Assembly: GCF_001280505.1 (NCBI RefSeq)
Contig: NZ_LBIO01000055.1
Coordinates: forward strand, 124,001 to 188,000
Length of the DNA: 64,000 nt
From: Mangrovimonas sp. TPBH4
GTDB taxonomy: Bacteria > Bacteroidota > Bacteroidia > Flavobacteriales > Flavobacteriaceae
Direction: 5' to 3'
This document shows positions 45,214 through 53,507 of the stretch, in pieces. A model generated the notes under the pieces. It was not told where the DNA came from, did not search any database, and saw only the letters and a program-made list of their open reading frames with translations. Each line of letters starts with the position of its first letter. The stretch's first letter is position 1. A program made the position numbers and the translations under genes.

Positions 45214-45845
45214 CCGTTGGTTAACTCCAAGTGTTTTGCTTGATGTATTAAATCTACAAGATTGGTAACGTGTAATTTTTTGAATAACCTTGCTTTATAG
45301 GTGCTCACAGTTTTTTCGTTGATATCCAATTCCTGTGCAATTTCCTTGTTCTTTTTGCCAGATGATAGCAGTTTCAACACTTCAACCTCTCTAGTTGATA
45401 AACGCTTGTACATCTTACTAGGAGACTTTTTAGTGTCGTTATAGTTAAGGTGTTTGGACATGTTATTGCTTAAGTAAATGCCGCCATTGTACACCTTTAA
45501 AATAGCTTCTTTGATAGTGTCCGTATCTTCGGTTTTGGAAAGGTAACCAGATGCACCAGCCTTTAAAACACTAATGGCATAGATTTCTTCAGGATGGTGA
45601 CTAAAAAAGAGCACCTTTAAGTTTTGATGTTCTTTTTTGATGGCTCTTAAAGCGGTAATTCCATTTAATTCTGGGAGATCAATTTCTGAAACTACGACAT
45701 CTACAGAGTGTCGCCTAATGAATTCAAAGATTTCGATACCGCTACCTACACTGCCAATAACCTGTATTTCAGGACTAGATTCAAATAGCAACTGTAACCC
45801 TGTTCGAACAATCGGATGGTTGTCAACGACTAATACTTTAATCAT
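45210..45845 (-). CDS. LuxR/NarL-type response regulator with altered phosphorylation site
   Basis: A 211-residue regulator with a receiver domain (residues 1-120) and a LuxR-type helix-turn-helix (LSTREVEVLKLLSSGKKNKEIAQ, then INEKTVSTYKARLFKKL). The position of the phosphoacceptor Asp is Glu54 (VVVSEIDLP), and the acidic pair is Asp8-Asn9 (VVDNHP). The switch Ser and the Lys in YLSKTED are kept. It is probably not phosphorylated in the normal way. No sensor kinase gene is adjacent. It converges with dnaG; the stop codons share the palindrome GGTTAACC. Confidence 0.88.
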   Translation of the reverse strand: MIKVLVVDNHPIVRTGLQLLFESSPEIQVIGSVGSGIEIFEFIRRHSVDVVVSEIDLPELNGITALRAIKKEHQNLKVLFFSHHPEEIYAISVLKAGASGYLSKTEDTDTIKEAILKVYNGGIYLSNNMSKHLNYNDTKKSPSKMYKRLSTREVEVLKLLSSGKKNKEIAQELDINEKTVSTYKARLFKKLHVTNLVDLIHQAKHLELTNG

Positions 45846-45993
45846 AATAGGAAAAAATTAGTAATTAAGTTAATATGCTATTAATCAGAGATGAAACTCA
45901 GATAAGATTAAGAGGTATATGGGGTAGTTCTTTTTGTAAATGTAATGAAAAAAATAACAGGTTTAAAGATTTGTGTTCGAAAATTAATAAGAA

Positions 45994-46782
45994 TTATCTT
46001 AAATTATCCGGAATAGTGCAGACAGGTATAGGGTTCATCTTGTGTTGGTTAGCTTTGTTGAAGCGCATAAAGATTTCGAAAACCTCCTTTTCTCGGCCTT
46101 CAAAATCATGAGCTGTTTTTCCCTCGTCTTTCATCGTCATAGCCCATTCCAATTCAGGGTAAGAGGCGCCTATTTGGTCTTCGTCTGTTCTGTCATCTCC
46201 CCACAAGCCATCAGTTGGAGCTGCTTCAATGATTTCTTGGTTAATGCCCAGGTATTTGGCAAGCTCATAAACTTCGGTTTTCAATAAATCAGCAATTGGA
46301 CTTAAATCAACACCTCCATCACCGTATTTGGTATAAAAGCCAACTCCGAAGTCTTCTACTTTGTTCCCAGTTCCGGCAACGAGCAATTTATCCAGTGCTG
46401 CAAAATAGTACAGGGAAGTCATTCTTAACCTTGCTCTGGTATTGGCCAAAGACATAAAACGCTCTTCTTCATTGTCTACAGAAGGAAGGGCAGCCACCAA
46501 ACTGTCGAAAACTGGTGTAAGGTTGACTTGGGTCATGCTCACCTTTTCAAATTTGGATTGCATCCATTTTATATGGTTTAAGGCGCGACTTACCTGCGAA
46601 GGAGCCTGATGTATGGGCATTTCCAAGCAAAGCAGTTCCAATCCAGTCATGGCACATAGAGTAGAAGTTACGGCAGAGTCAATGCCTCCGGAAACCCCTA
46701 TAACAAAACCTTTTACTTTAGCATTGGTAGCGTAATCTTTTAGCCAATTTACGATGTGGTCAACAATTTTTTCTGTTTGCAT
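45994..46782 (-). CDS. nadE: NAD(+) synthase (ammonia-dependent type)
   Basis: Amidates nicotinate adenine dinucleotide to NAD. The 262-residue protein has the PP-loop motif GVSGGIDSAVTSTLC near residue 29, the segment GTGNKVEDFGVGFYTKYGDGGVDLSPI, and PTDGLWGDDRTDEDQ near 195. It lacks the N-terminal glutaminase domain, so it uses free ammonia or a separate donor. Divergent from gldB, with 91 bases between start codons. The 148 bases on its downstream side (45846-45993) hold no gene that I can support. Confidence 0.95.
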   Translation of the reverse strand: MQTEKIVDHIVNWLKDYATNAKVKGFVIGVSGGIDSAVTSTLCAMTGLELLCLEMPIHQAPSQVSRALNHIKWMQSKFEKVSMTQVNLTPVFDSLVAALPSVDNEEERFMSLANTRARLRMTSLYYFAALDKLLVAGTGNKVEDFGVGFYTKYGDGGVDLSPIADLLKTEVYELAKYLGINQEIIEAAPTDGLWGDDRTDEDQIGASYPELEWAMTMKDEGKTAHDFEGREKEVFEIFMRFNKANQHKMNPIPVCTIPDNLR

Positions 46783-46810
46783 TTTAATTACGATTTAAAT
46801 CTAAGAATAG

Positions 46811-46818
46811 TACCTTTG
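46811..46818 (+). promoter_or_regulatory. gldB: -7 promoter element of gldB
   Basis: TACCTTTG, a perfect TAnnTTTG, 55 bases before the gldB start in the divergent nadE/gldB space. No -33 element at the right distance. Confidence 0.45.
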
Positions 46819-46873
46819 CAAACAAAAATAAACTAAACGGGCTAGGAATAAAAATAAACATAGTTTAAGTTTT

Positions 46874-47833
46874 ATGAAGCAACTAATTTTACTTTTTGCA
46901 GTTCTTATTGCGGTGTCATCATGCGATAAAACCTCAAAAAAAGAGCAGGAAATTTCAAAGATCGACATTCCTTTTAAGGTGGAGCGGTTTGATGCCGAAT
47001 TTGCAAAAGCGACTCCAGAAGACTTGCCAAAACTAAAAGCTAACTATCCTTTCTTGTTTTCAAAAAGAATTAGTGATTCTGTTTGGATCAATCGTATGCA
47101 GGACACTTTGCAGCAACAGTTGTTTGAAGAAGTAGATAAGGTGTATCACGATTTTGGTGATGTGGAATTGGATATCGAAAAATTGTTTCAGCATTTAAAA
47201 TACTACGATAAAACCTTTACTGCCCCAAGAGTGATTACCTTGACTTCGGATGTAGATTACCGCAACAAAACCATTGTAACCGACACCATTGCATTAATTG
47301 CTTTGGATACTTATTTGGGAGCAGACCATGAGTTCTATTCTGGAATTCAAAAATACATTGTCCAGAATATGACCAAATCCCAAATTGTACCTGATTTGGC
47401 CAACAGTTATGCTGAAAAATACAGCTTCCAATCGCAGCGTAAAACCTTGTTGGATGAAATGGTGTACTATGGGAAGTTGCTGTATTTTAAGGATAAGATG
47501 ATTCCGTTTAAAACGGATGCTGAAAAAATTGGGTATTTGCCGGAACAATTGGCTTGGGCTCAAGACAACGAAAGCTATATCTGGAGGTATTTTATAGACA
47601 AAGAAATGCTGTACAGCACCGATACAGGTATGGCAGGTAGGTTTATTGCGCCTGCACCGTTTTCAAAATTTTATTTGGAATTGGATAGGGAATCCCCTGG
47701 ACGATTGGGACAATTTATCGGATGGCAAATTGTGCGTTCCTATATGGAGCACAACGACGTAGATTTTATGGAGATGCTTCAAATGGAAGCGTCCGAAATT
47801 TTTAATAATTCAAAATATAAACCACGTAAATAA
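46874..47833 (+). CDS. gldB: Gliding motility lipoprotein GldB
   Basis: A 319-residue lipoprotein with a lipobox at AVSSCDK (Cys near residue 17), required for gliding in Flavobacterium. Matching features are the order FKVERFDAEFAKATPEDL near 32, a long helical middle, and the end of the protein (GQFIGWQIVRSYMEHN). It is directly followed by gldC with a TAATG overlap, the gene order known from gliding flavobacteria. The biochemical role of GldB is not established. Confidence 0.92.
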   Translation: MKQLILLFAVLIAVSSCDKTSKKEQEISKIDIPFKVERFDAEFAKATPEDLPKLKANYPFLFSKRISDSVWINRMQDTLQQQLFEEVDKVYHDFGDVELDIEKLFQHLKYYDKTFTAPRVITLTSDVDYRNKTIVTDTIALIALDTYLGADHEFYSGIQKYIVQNMTKSQIVPDLANSYAEKYSFQSQRKTLLDEMVYYGKLLYFKDKMIPFKTDAEKIGYLPEQLAWAQDNESYIWRYFIDKEMLYSTDTGMAGRFIAPAPFSKFYLELDRESPGRLGQFIGWQIVRSYMEHNDVDFMEMLQMEASEIFNNSKYKPRK

Positions 47834-48171
47834 TGGCAGAGAATATAAAATCAACAATTACATTAAATGTAGAATTGGACGAAAACCGCATTCCTGAAAA
47901 CTTAAGTTGGACGGCGCAGGATGGCGGTATTGAAAATGAGGAGGCAAAGGCTATGTTATTGTCGGTTTGGGACAGTAAGGCACAGGAAACTTTGCGTATC
48001 GATTTATGGACCAAAGACATGCCGGTTGATGAAATGAAATTATTTTTCCATCAAACCTTAGTGGCTATGAGCGACACTTTTCACCGTGCTACCCAAGATG
48101 AAAAGATGACGGCAACAATGAAGGATTTCTGCGATTATTTTGCAGAGAAGTTGGAGCTGAAAAAGAAATAA
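47833..48171 (+). CDS. gldC: Gliding motility protein GldC
   Basis: A 112-residue soluble protein that accompanies GldB (IKSTITLNVELDENRIPENLSW, DLWTKDMPVDEMKLFFHQTL). In Flavobacterium johnsoniae loss of GldC weakens but does not abolish gliding (established for the family). Its ATG overlaps the stop of gldB, so the two are translationally coupled. A long hairpin terminator follows. Confidence 0.93.
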   Translation: MAENIKSTITLNVELDENRIPENLSWTAQDGGIENEEAKAMLLSVWDSKAQETLRIDLWTKDMPVDEMKLFFHQTLVAMSDTFHRATQDEKMTATMKDFCDYFAEKLELKKK

Positions 48172-48266
48172 TCGGCTGATTTTTAGCTTAATAATTAGGT
48201 AACTTTTTAGTAACACATCTGGGCTGGGTTATTTTTATTTTTACAAGGCTATTAATCAATTATTTA

Positions 48267-48314
48267 AAAACATTAGTTAGGCTTTCACAGGAGAAGGCAA
48301 CTAATGTTTTTTTT
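48267..48314 (+). terminator. Terminator after gldC
   Basis: Perfect 12-bp stem AAAACATTAGTT / AACTAATGTTTT with a 20-base loop and a T run of eight (48307-48314). It ends the gldB-gldC unit, just before the DUF4230 gene. Confidence 0.8.
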
Positions 48315-48329
48315 GTTTAAATTAGCCTT

Positions 48330-48950
48330 ATGCGAAAAATCCTCTTAGGAATTTTAATAACCCTTGTGGCACTTTTTGTCTTCAAATATTGTGCTGATCA
48401 AAAGAAAGACGAAGCAGTGCTTTTGGAGAGTTCTGCATTGATTCAGGAGCAGATTCGGAACGTTGGAAAATTGGTTGTAACCGAGGGACATTTTAGCGAA
48501 GTGTTCAACTATAAAAATTCCAAAGAGCTCTTCGGTTCTTACTTTACTTCAGATAAAAAAGCTTTGGTAGTGGTGAATGCAGAGGTGACCATTTCATACG
48601 ATTTAAGTAAGATTGAATACGAAGTGGATGAAACCAACAAAATCCTGAGAATAAAAAGCATCCCCAAAGAAGAAATTAAGATAAGTCCAGATTTGGAATA
48701 CTACGATGTACAATCAGATTTCTTTAACCCATTCGAAGCCAAAGACTACAACATCATCAATCAAAAAGTAAAAGCTTCCTTGGCAAAAAAGTTGGAAGAT
48801 TCTCAAATGAAGGCCAATGCCAAAGATCGTTTGATTAGTGAACTGTCTAAATTTTATATCCTCACTAATTCATTGGGTTGGACTCTGGAATACAACGAAA
48901 CGCCTATTTATGTGCTGGACGAGTTGCAACAAATAAATCTTCAAAATTAA
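48330..48950 (+). CDS. DUF4230 membrane-anchored protein
   Basis: A 206-residue protein with an N-terminal membrane anchor (ILLGILITLVALFVFKYC, residues 4-21) and an extracytoplasmic domain of the DUF4230 family (VTEGHFSEVFNY, KALVVVNAEVTISYDLSKIEYEV). The function is unknown. The SPFH-like alternation of strands and the late helix (NQKVKASLAKKLEDSQM) are only suggestive. It is a single gene between the gldC terminator and the TetR regulator. Confidence 0.8.
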   Translation: MRKILLGILITLVALFVFKYCADQKKDEAVLLESSALIQEQIRNVGKLVVTEGHFSEVFNYKNSKELFGSYFTSDKKALVVVNAEVTISYDLSKIEYEVDETNKILRIKSIPKEEIKISPDLEYYDVQSDFFNPFEAKDYNIINQKVKASLAKKLEDSQMKANAKDRLISELSKFYILTNSLGWTLEYNETPIYVLDELQQINLQN

Positions 48951-48983
48951 CAGCCTTCCCTAGGCAATTTAAACTTCTAAAAA

Positions 48984-49556
48984 TTGAGTACTCCTGTAAA
49001 TACCCGTAAAGACGAAATTATAAAAACCGCGGCCAAACTTTTTAAGGAAAAGGGCTATAGTGCTGTAACCATGCGGGATTTGGCGGGAACTATGGGGATC
49101 AAGGCAGCAAGCTTGTACAACCATATTAGTTCCAAGCAGGAAATCCTTAAGGATATTATTATTTCCTTGGCGGAAACTTTTACGGAAGGGATGAGAGAGA
49201 TCAAGTCTGCCGAAATTTCCAGTATCGAAAAACTTCGGAAAATTGTCAAATTGCATGTGGATATTACGTCAAACAATACCTCCGGGATGGCATCCTTGAA
49301 TAATGATTGGATGCATTTGGAGGAAAAGTTGGAGTATTATTTAACCTTGCGGACAGACTACGAAGAGGAGTTTCGGGATATTTTGATTAAGGGTATCGAG
49401 GCGGGTGAAATTGAAGACTCTAATGTGGATGTTATGTTGTTTTCTATGTTGTCCACACTACGTTCTCTTTATATCTGGATCCCGAAAAAGGAGGATTTGA
49501 ACCCCGAAGAACTATCCGAAAACTTGAGCAACGTACTTATTAACGGCATTGTTTAA
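48984..49556 (+). CDS. TetR-family regulator, probable regulator of phenylacetate degradation
   Basis: A 190-residue TetR repressor with the N-terminal helix-turn-helix at residues 10-55 (AVTMRDLAGTMGIKAASLYNHISSKQEIL) and a helical ligand-binding part. The start is the TTG at 48984; the first ATG lies inside the recognition helices. It lies directly upstream of the paa operon. A perfect 8-bp-arm palindrome sits just after the paaE promoter, and a near copy lies before the E2 gene at 61508. By analogy with PaaR regulators of other bacteria the ligand may be phenylacetyl-CoA (inference). Confidence 0.88.
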   Translation: MSTPVNTRKDEIIKTAAKLFKEKGYSAVTMRDLAGTMGIKAASLYNHISSKQEILKDIIISLAETFTEGMREIKSAEISSIEKLRKIVKLHVDITSNNTSGMASLNNDWMHLEEKLEYYLTLRTDYEEEFRDILIKGIEAGEIEDSNVDVMLFSMLSTLRSLYIWIPKKEDLNPEELSENLSNVLINGIV

Positions 49557-49573
49557 AGTTGAATTTTATGCAC

Positions 49574-49598
49574 TTGGCTGCAATTTTTTGGCAGCTAA
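49574..49598 (+). terminator. Hairpin after the TetR gene
   Basis: TTGGCTGC / GCAGCTAA stem (8 bp, one G-T pair) with a 9-base loop, followed by only a short T run. Possible terminator between the regulator and paaE. Confidence 0.45.
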
Positions 49599-49644
49599 AT
49601 TTCGATATCTACAATTATAAAGCGTTAAGCTTTGGAAATTAACA

Positions 49645-49673
49645 TTTGTATCTCGAAATATTTTGTAAATTTG
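49645..49673 (+). promoter_or_regulatory. Promoter of the paa operon
   Basis: TTTG (49645-49648) and TAAATTTG (49666-49673, perfect TAnnTTTG) are separated by 17 bases. Transcription would start at about 49679, directly at the edge of the TetR-type palindrome. Confidence 0.6.
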
Positions 49674-49679
49674 CTATCA

Positions 49680-49697
49680 AACTAACAAGTGTTAGTT
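49680..49697 (+). promoter_or_regulatory. TetR-type operator, copy 1 (paaE)
   Basis: AACTAACA-AG-TGTTAGTT, a perfect palindrome with 8-bp arms and a 2-base centre, starting 7 bases after the -7 element, where a bound repressor would block transcription. Sixteen of 18 bases recur at 61483-61500. Confidence 0.75.
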
Positions 49698-49716
49698 AAA
49701 ATGCATCGAACAAAAT

Positions 49717-50790
49717 ATGGCAGAGTTTTATCGAATAAAAGTTTCAGATATATACAAGGAAACCAAAGATACTGTAGTGGTCTCTTTTGAGATTCCTGAA
49801 GATTTAAAAAAGGTATTCAAGTTTAAGCAAGGGCAACATTTAACCTTACGAAAAGAAATAAATGGGCAGGACGTGCGAAGAAATTATTCGCTTTGTTCTA
49901 GTCCGTTGGACAATGAGTGGAAAGTGGCTATCAAGACCATTAGAGGAGGGCTGTTTTCCAACTATGCTTTTAACGAATTAAAGGCGGGCGATGAGTTAGA
50001 GGTAATGCCACCACACGGGGAGTTCTTCGTGGAATGCGAGCCCGAAAGTTCCAAAAATTATATCGCCTTTGCTGCCGGTAGTGGAATTACCCCAATGCTG
50101 TCCATTATCAAGACCCATTTGCACAAAGAACCACAGAGTACATTCAAGTTGTTTTATTTGAATCGCACCGTGAAATCCATTATCTTTAAGGAAGAAATAG
50201 AGCAGCTTAAAAATGAGTTCTTTGGACGCTTTCAAGTGTTCTACTTTTTAACCAAAGAGCAACGCGATATTCCATTTTTAAATGGACGTTTTGACCACGA
50301 AAAACTTGAGATTTTAACCAAGACCTTTATTGATATTCCAGATACGGCACATGCCTTTATCTGTGGGCCCCAAGACATGATCTTTTTGATTCGTGATGAA
50401 CTTCAGGCAGCGGGATTGCCTAAAGAGAACATTCATTATGAATTGTTTTTCTCTGGAAGTTCTGAAGAAGAAAATAAGCACATCGCAGAAGTTTTGGAAG
50501 AGAAAGTAGATGGTACCGAAGTGACCATTATCGATGGAGGAAAAGAATTCCATTTCATCATGGATGATGATTTCGACAACATTTTGGATGGTGCTTTAGC
50601 CGCAGGAGCCGATTTACCTTTCGCTTGTAAAGGTGGGGTTTGCTCTACTTGTAAATGTCAGGTGAAGGAAGGTTCGGTTAAAATGAAAATCAACTACGCT
50701 TTGGAAGAAAAAGAGGTAGCGCAAAACTATGTTTTAAGTTGTCAAGCGGTACCAACGACAGATAAAGTAGTGGTTGACTTTGATGTGTAA
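49717..50790 (+). CDS. paaE: Phenylacetyl-CoA epoxidase reductase subunit
   Basis: Passes electrons from NADPH to the PaaABC oxygenase. The 357-residue protein has an FAD domain (RRNYSLCSSP near 47-56), an NAD(P) domain (FAAGSGITPMLSIIKTH near 110) and a C-terminal plant-type [2Fe-2S] ferredoxin domain (PFACKGGVCSTCKCQV and a distal Cys in LSCQAV near 345). The gene comes first in this operon, before paaA, whereas E. coli has it fifth. It follows the TetR-type operator by 19 bases. Confidence 0.94.
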   Translation: MAEFYRIKVSDIYKETKDTVVVSFEIPEDLKKVFKFKQGQHLTLRKEINGQDVRRNYSLCSSPLDNEWKVAIKTIRGGLFSNYAFNELKAGDELEVMPPHGEFFVECEPESSKNYIAFAAGSGITPMLSIIKTHLHKEPQSTFKLFYLNRTVKSIIFKEEIEQLKNEFFGRFQVFYFLTKEQRDIPFLNGRFDHEKLEILTKTFIDIPDTAHAFICGPQDMIFLIRDELQAAGLPKENIHYELFFSGSSEEENKHIAEVLEEKVDGTEVTIIDGGKEFHFIMDDDFDNILDGALAAGADLPFACKGGVCSTCKCQVKEGSVKMKINYALEEKEVAQNYVLSCQAVPTTDKVVVDFDV

Positions 50791-50843
50791 GAATTCCGAA
50801 GAAGTGAATTCTTAAAAGTATTGAAACAATTAATTTAAACATA

Positions 50844-50857
50844 CCTGTTTGGGCAGG
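50844..50857 (+). repeat. Short palindrome before paaA
   Basis: CCTG / CAGG with a TTTGGG loop, ending 8 bases before the paaA ATG. It resembles the hairpins in the same position before paaC and paaJ, and is possibly a remnant of a dispersed palindromic repeat. Confidence 0.45.
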
Positions 50858-50865
50858 CATAAATT

Positions 50866-51822
50866 ATGAGTGAAGAACAAATTAAAAATTTAGAAGAACA
50901 ATTTGAGGCACGTATTGCACGTGACGAGAAAATAGAACCTAAAGATTGGATGCCGGAGAAATACCGCCAGACCCATATTAGGCAAATATCACAACACGCT
51001 CATTCAGAGATTGTGGGGATGTTGCCAGAAGGGAACTGGATTACCAGAGCCCCTTCGTTAAGAAGAAAAGTGGCTTTATTGGCCAAGGTTCAGGATGAGG
51101 CTGGGCATGGTTTGTATTTGTATTCGGCATGTGAAACTTTAGGGATTTCTCGTGACGAATTGTATGAACAACTACATTCTGGTAAAGCTAAATATTCCTC
51201 GATATTCAATTATCCAACCGTGACTTGGGCCGATATGGGAGCCATAGGTTGGTTGGTAGATGGCGCTGCCATTATTAATCAAGTGCCCTTGTGCAATACC
51301 TCATTTGGACCTTATGCCCGAGCTATGGTGAGAGTGTGTAAGGAAGAAAGTTTCCACCAGCGTCAAGGATATGAAATCATGTTGAAACTTTGTCAAGGAG
51401 CTCCGGAACAAAAAGAAATGGCTCAGGATGCTTTAAACCGTTGGTGGTGGCCTAGTTTGATGATGTTTGGTCCTACCGATGCAGAGTCAACCCATACCGA
51501 ACAATCTATGAAATGGAAGTTGAAACGTAAAACCAATGACGAATTGCGTCAGCAGTTTATTGATCAAACGGTACCTCAGGCAGAAATTCTAGGTTTAACT
51601 ATTCCAGATCCAGATTTAAAGTGGAATGAAGAACGCGGAAGCTATGACTTTGGTGAAATCAATTGGGATGAGTTTTGGCAAGTGGTAAAAGGCCACGGAC
51701 CAATGAACAAAGCACGTATGAAAGCTCGTGTGGGAGCATGGGAGCGTGGCGAATGGGTGCGTGATGCAGCCATGGCGCATGCCGAAAAGCAACAAGAAAG
51801 AAAAGAAAAACAAGCAGTTTAA
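50866..51822 (+). CDS. paaA: Phenylacetyl-CoA 1,2-epoxidase catalytic subunit A
   Basis: Catalytic di-iron subunit that epoxidises the ring of phenylacetyl-CoA. It has 318 residues. The iron-binding helices are visible as [14 protein letters not shown] near residue 82 and [16 protein letters not shown] near 162 (ExxH pairs). The start [13 protein letters not shown] and the segment [20 protein letters not shown] are typical. It is followed after 10 bases by paaB. Confidence 0.96.
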   Translation: MSEEQIKNLEEQFEARIARDEKIEPKDWMPEKYRQTHIRQISQHAHSEIVGMLPEGNWITRAPSLRRKVALLAKVQDEAGHGLYLYSACETLGISRDELYEQLHSGKAKYSSIFNYPTVTWADMGAIGWLVDGAAIINQVPLCNTSFGPYARAMVRVCKEESFHQRQGYEIMLKLCQGAPEQKEMAQDALNRWWWPSLMMFGPTDAESTHTEQSMKWKLKRKTNDELRQQFIDQTVPQAEILGLTIPDPDLKWNEERGSYDFGEINWDEFWQVVKGHGPMNKARMKARVGAWERGEWVRDAAMAHAEKQQERKEKQAV

Positions 51823-51832
51823 AAATAATATT

Positions 51833-52120
51833 ATGTCAACAAAAAACTGGCCTCTTTGGGAAGTCTTTGTAAGAAGTAAAAACGGATTGGAACACAGACA
51901 TTTTGGTAGCTTACATGCGGCCGATGCCGAAATGGCATTGGAAAATGCACGTGATGTCTACACAAGAAGAAATGAAGGTGTGAGCATTTGGGTGGTAGAA
52001 TCAAAGTATATCACTGCTTCAAACCCAGAACATAATGGTGAAATGTTTGAGCCGGCGCAGGATAAGGTGTATCGTCATCCTACCTTTTATGACTTGCCGG
52101 ACGAAGTAAAACATATGTAG
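51833..52120 (+). CDS. paaB: Phenylacetyl-CoA epoxidase subunit B
   Basis: Small structural subunit of the epoxidase, 95 residues (WPLWEVFVRSKNGLEHRHFG, then AADAEMALENARDVYTRR). The ATG at 51833 gives the family length; longer upstream readings overlap paaA in another frame and are not credible. The spacer to paaC (121 bases) carries two palindromic repeat-like elements. Confidence 0.95.
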   Translation: MSTKNWPLWEVFVRSKNGLEHRHFGSLHAADAEMALENARDVYTRRNEGVSIWVVESKYITASNPEHNGEMFEPAQDKVYRHPTFYDLPDEVKHM

Positions 52121-52123
52121 TGG

Positions 52124-52235
52124 TTTCCTGAAAACGGGAAATTCGTAAGTAAAACAAATGTCACTTCGAGTAATTTGTACGATAGTAACAAATTGTGTCG
52201 AGAAGTAATTAAACAGATTCCCACTTTTGTGGGAA
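52124..52235 (+). repeat. Cluster of palindromic elements between paaB and paaC
   Basis: Three inverted repeats in 112 bases. TTTCC/GGAAA lies at 52124-52141. A long imperfect one lies at 52162-52206 (CACTTCGAGTAATTTGT against ACAAATTGTGTCGAGAAGT). TTCCCAC/GTGGGAA with a TTTT loop lies at 52218-52235, ending 6 bases before the paaC start. The CTTCGAG...TCGAGAAG and ATTCCCAC...GTGGGAA sequences look like copies of palindromic repeats dispersed in flavobacterial genomes (recollection, not checked here). Confidence 0.6.
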
Positions 52236-52241
52236 AGAGAT

Positions 52242-52994
52242 ATGAAAGACAATTTATATAGATATATACTAGGCATTGCCGATAATTCTTTGATTTTAGG
52301 TCAAAGGTTGGGAGAACTGTGCGGACACGGGCCAAATTTGGAAACCGATATTGCCTGTACCAATATGTCCTTGGATTTGTTGGGGCAAGTGCGCAGTTAT
52401 TATCAATATGCCGCAAAAATAAAAGGAGAAGGCGCTTCCGAAGATAGTATCGCATTCCTTCGAAAGGAACGTGAATATTATAATGTACTCTTGGTGGAGC
52501 AGCCTAATACAGATTTTGGATACACTATGGCGCGTCAATTTTTGTTTGATGTGTATCATTTGTTGTTTCTAACCGAATTACAAAAAAGTAGCGATTTAAC
52601 CCTGTCGGCCATTGCGACAAAATCCATCAAGGAAGTGAGCTATCATCAACGGTTTTCTTCCGATTGGATCAAACGTTTGGGGGATGGAACCGAAGAGAGC
52701 AATACACGCATTCAAACCGCTATCAATGATCTTTGGACTTATACCGATGAGTTGTTTCATCTAACGGATGCAGATAAGACGATGGTTGAAGAAGGCATTG
52801 GAGTGGATGTGACGACACTTAAGGAAGCTTATTACAAGACGGTTTCTGAAGTGTTGGAAGAAGCAACAATAGAAATACCAGAATCAAAGTATTTCCAAAA
52901 AGGAGGAAAACAAGGAATTCACACAGAACATATGGGCTATTTGTTGGCCGATATGCAATACATGCAACGCGCCTACCCAAATATGGAGTGGTAA
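52242..52994 (+). CDS. paaC: Phenylacetyl-CoA epoxidase subunit C
   Basis: Structural partner of PaaA in the epoxidase, 250 residues, with the ferritin-like fold (GQRLGELCGHGPNLETDIA, MARQFLFDVYHLLFLTEL, KEVSYHQRFSSDWIKRLGDG). The start is the ATG of MKDNLYRYILG; the upstream in-frame TTG lies inside a hairpin. The ATG is only 6 bases after that hairpin. It is followed after 3 bases by paaD. Confidence 0.94.
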   Translation: MKDNLYRYILGIADNSLILGQRLGELCGHGPNLETDIACTNMSLDLLGQVRSYYQYAAKIKGEGASEDSIAFLRKEREYYNVLLVEQPNTDFGYTMARQFLFDVYHLLFLTELQKSSDLTLSAIATKSIKEVSYHQRFSSDWIKRLGDGTEESNTRIQTAINDLWTYTDELFHLTDADKTMVEEGIGVDVTTLKEAYYKTVSEVLEEATIEIPESKYFQKGGKQGIHTEHMGYLLADMQYMQRAYPNMEW

Positions 52995-52997
52995 TCA

Positions 52998-53498
52998 ATG
53001 ACAACGACAGCACAACATATAGATGAAATTCTTATCCCAATTCTGGAACAGGTGTCAGATCCTGAAATTCCAGTGTTGTCCATTATGGATATGGGAGTTG
53101 TACGTTCTGCCATTATTGAAAATAACCTCGTCAAGGTTAAAATTACCCCTACCTATAGTGGTTGTCCTGCCATGGATGTCATTGGAGACGATATCAAAGC
53201 CGCATTAAAAAAGGCTGGTTATGAATCGGAAATAGAATTGATTCTGGCCCCAGCTTGGACTACCGATTGGATCACACCCAGAGGAAGAAAGGAGCTGGAA
53301 GCGTATGGCATTGCAGCCCCTTTGGAAGCCGAAGCCGATAAAGATGTGCTTCTTCATGGCAAGCGAATTGTGAAGTGTCCTCAATGTGGTTCAACCAATA
53401 CCCGGTTGGTAAGCCAATTTGGTTCTACGGCCTGTAAGGCCCAGTTTCAATGTGATGATTGCCATGAACCTTTCGATTATTTTAAATGCTTGAAATAA
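52998..53498 (+). CDS. paaD: Phenylacetyl-CoA epoxidase assembly protein D
   Basis: A 166-residue protein with an N-terminal MIP18/DUF59 domain (VSDPEIPVLSIMDMGVVR, TPTYSGCPAMDVIGDDI) and a C-terminal zinc ribbon (KCPQCGSTNTRLV, FQCDDCHEPF with CxxC pairs). PaaD is thought to help build the di-iron or Fe-S centres of the epoxidase. It is full length. Confidence 0.94.
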   Translation: MTTTAQHIDEILIPILEQVSDPEIPVLSIMDMGVVRSAIIENNLVKVKITPTYSGCPAMDVIGDDIKAALKKAGYESEIELILAPAWTTDWITPRGRKELEAYGIAAPLEAEADKDVLLHGKRIVKCPQCGSTNTRLVSQFGSTACKAQFQCDDCHEPFDYFKCLK

Positions 53499-53507
53499 TA
53501 AAACACA

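Noticed and set aside
45875..46111. Small plus-strand frame between the response regulator and nadE
   Set aside because: Most of it is antisense to the nadE C-terminus, with no promoter element and no recognisable protein features.
51728..51832. Longer paaB reading
   Set aside because: The extension overlaps paaA in another frame; PaaB proteins start at MSTKNWPLWEVF.
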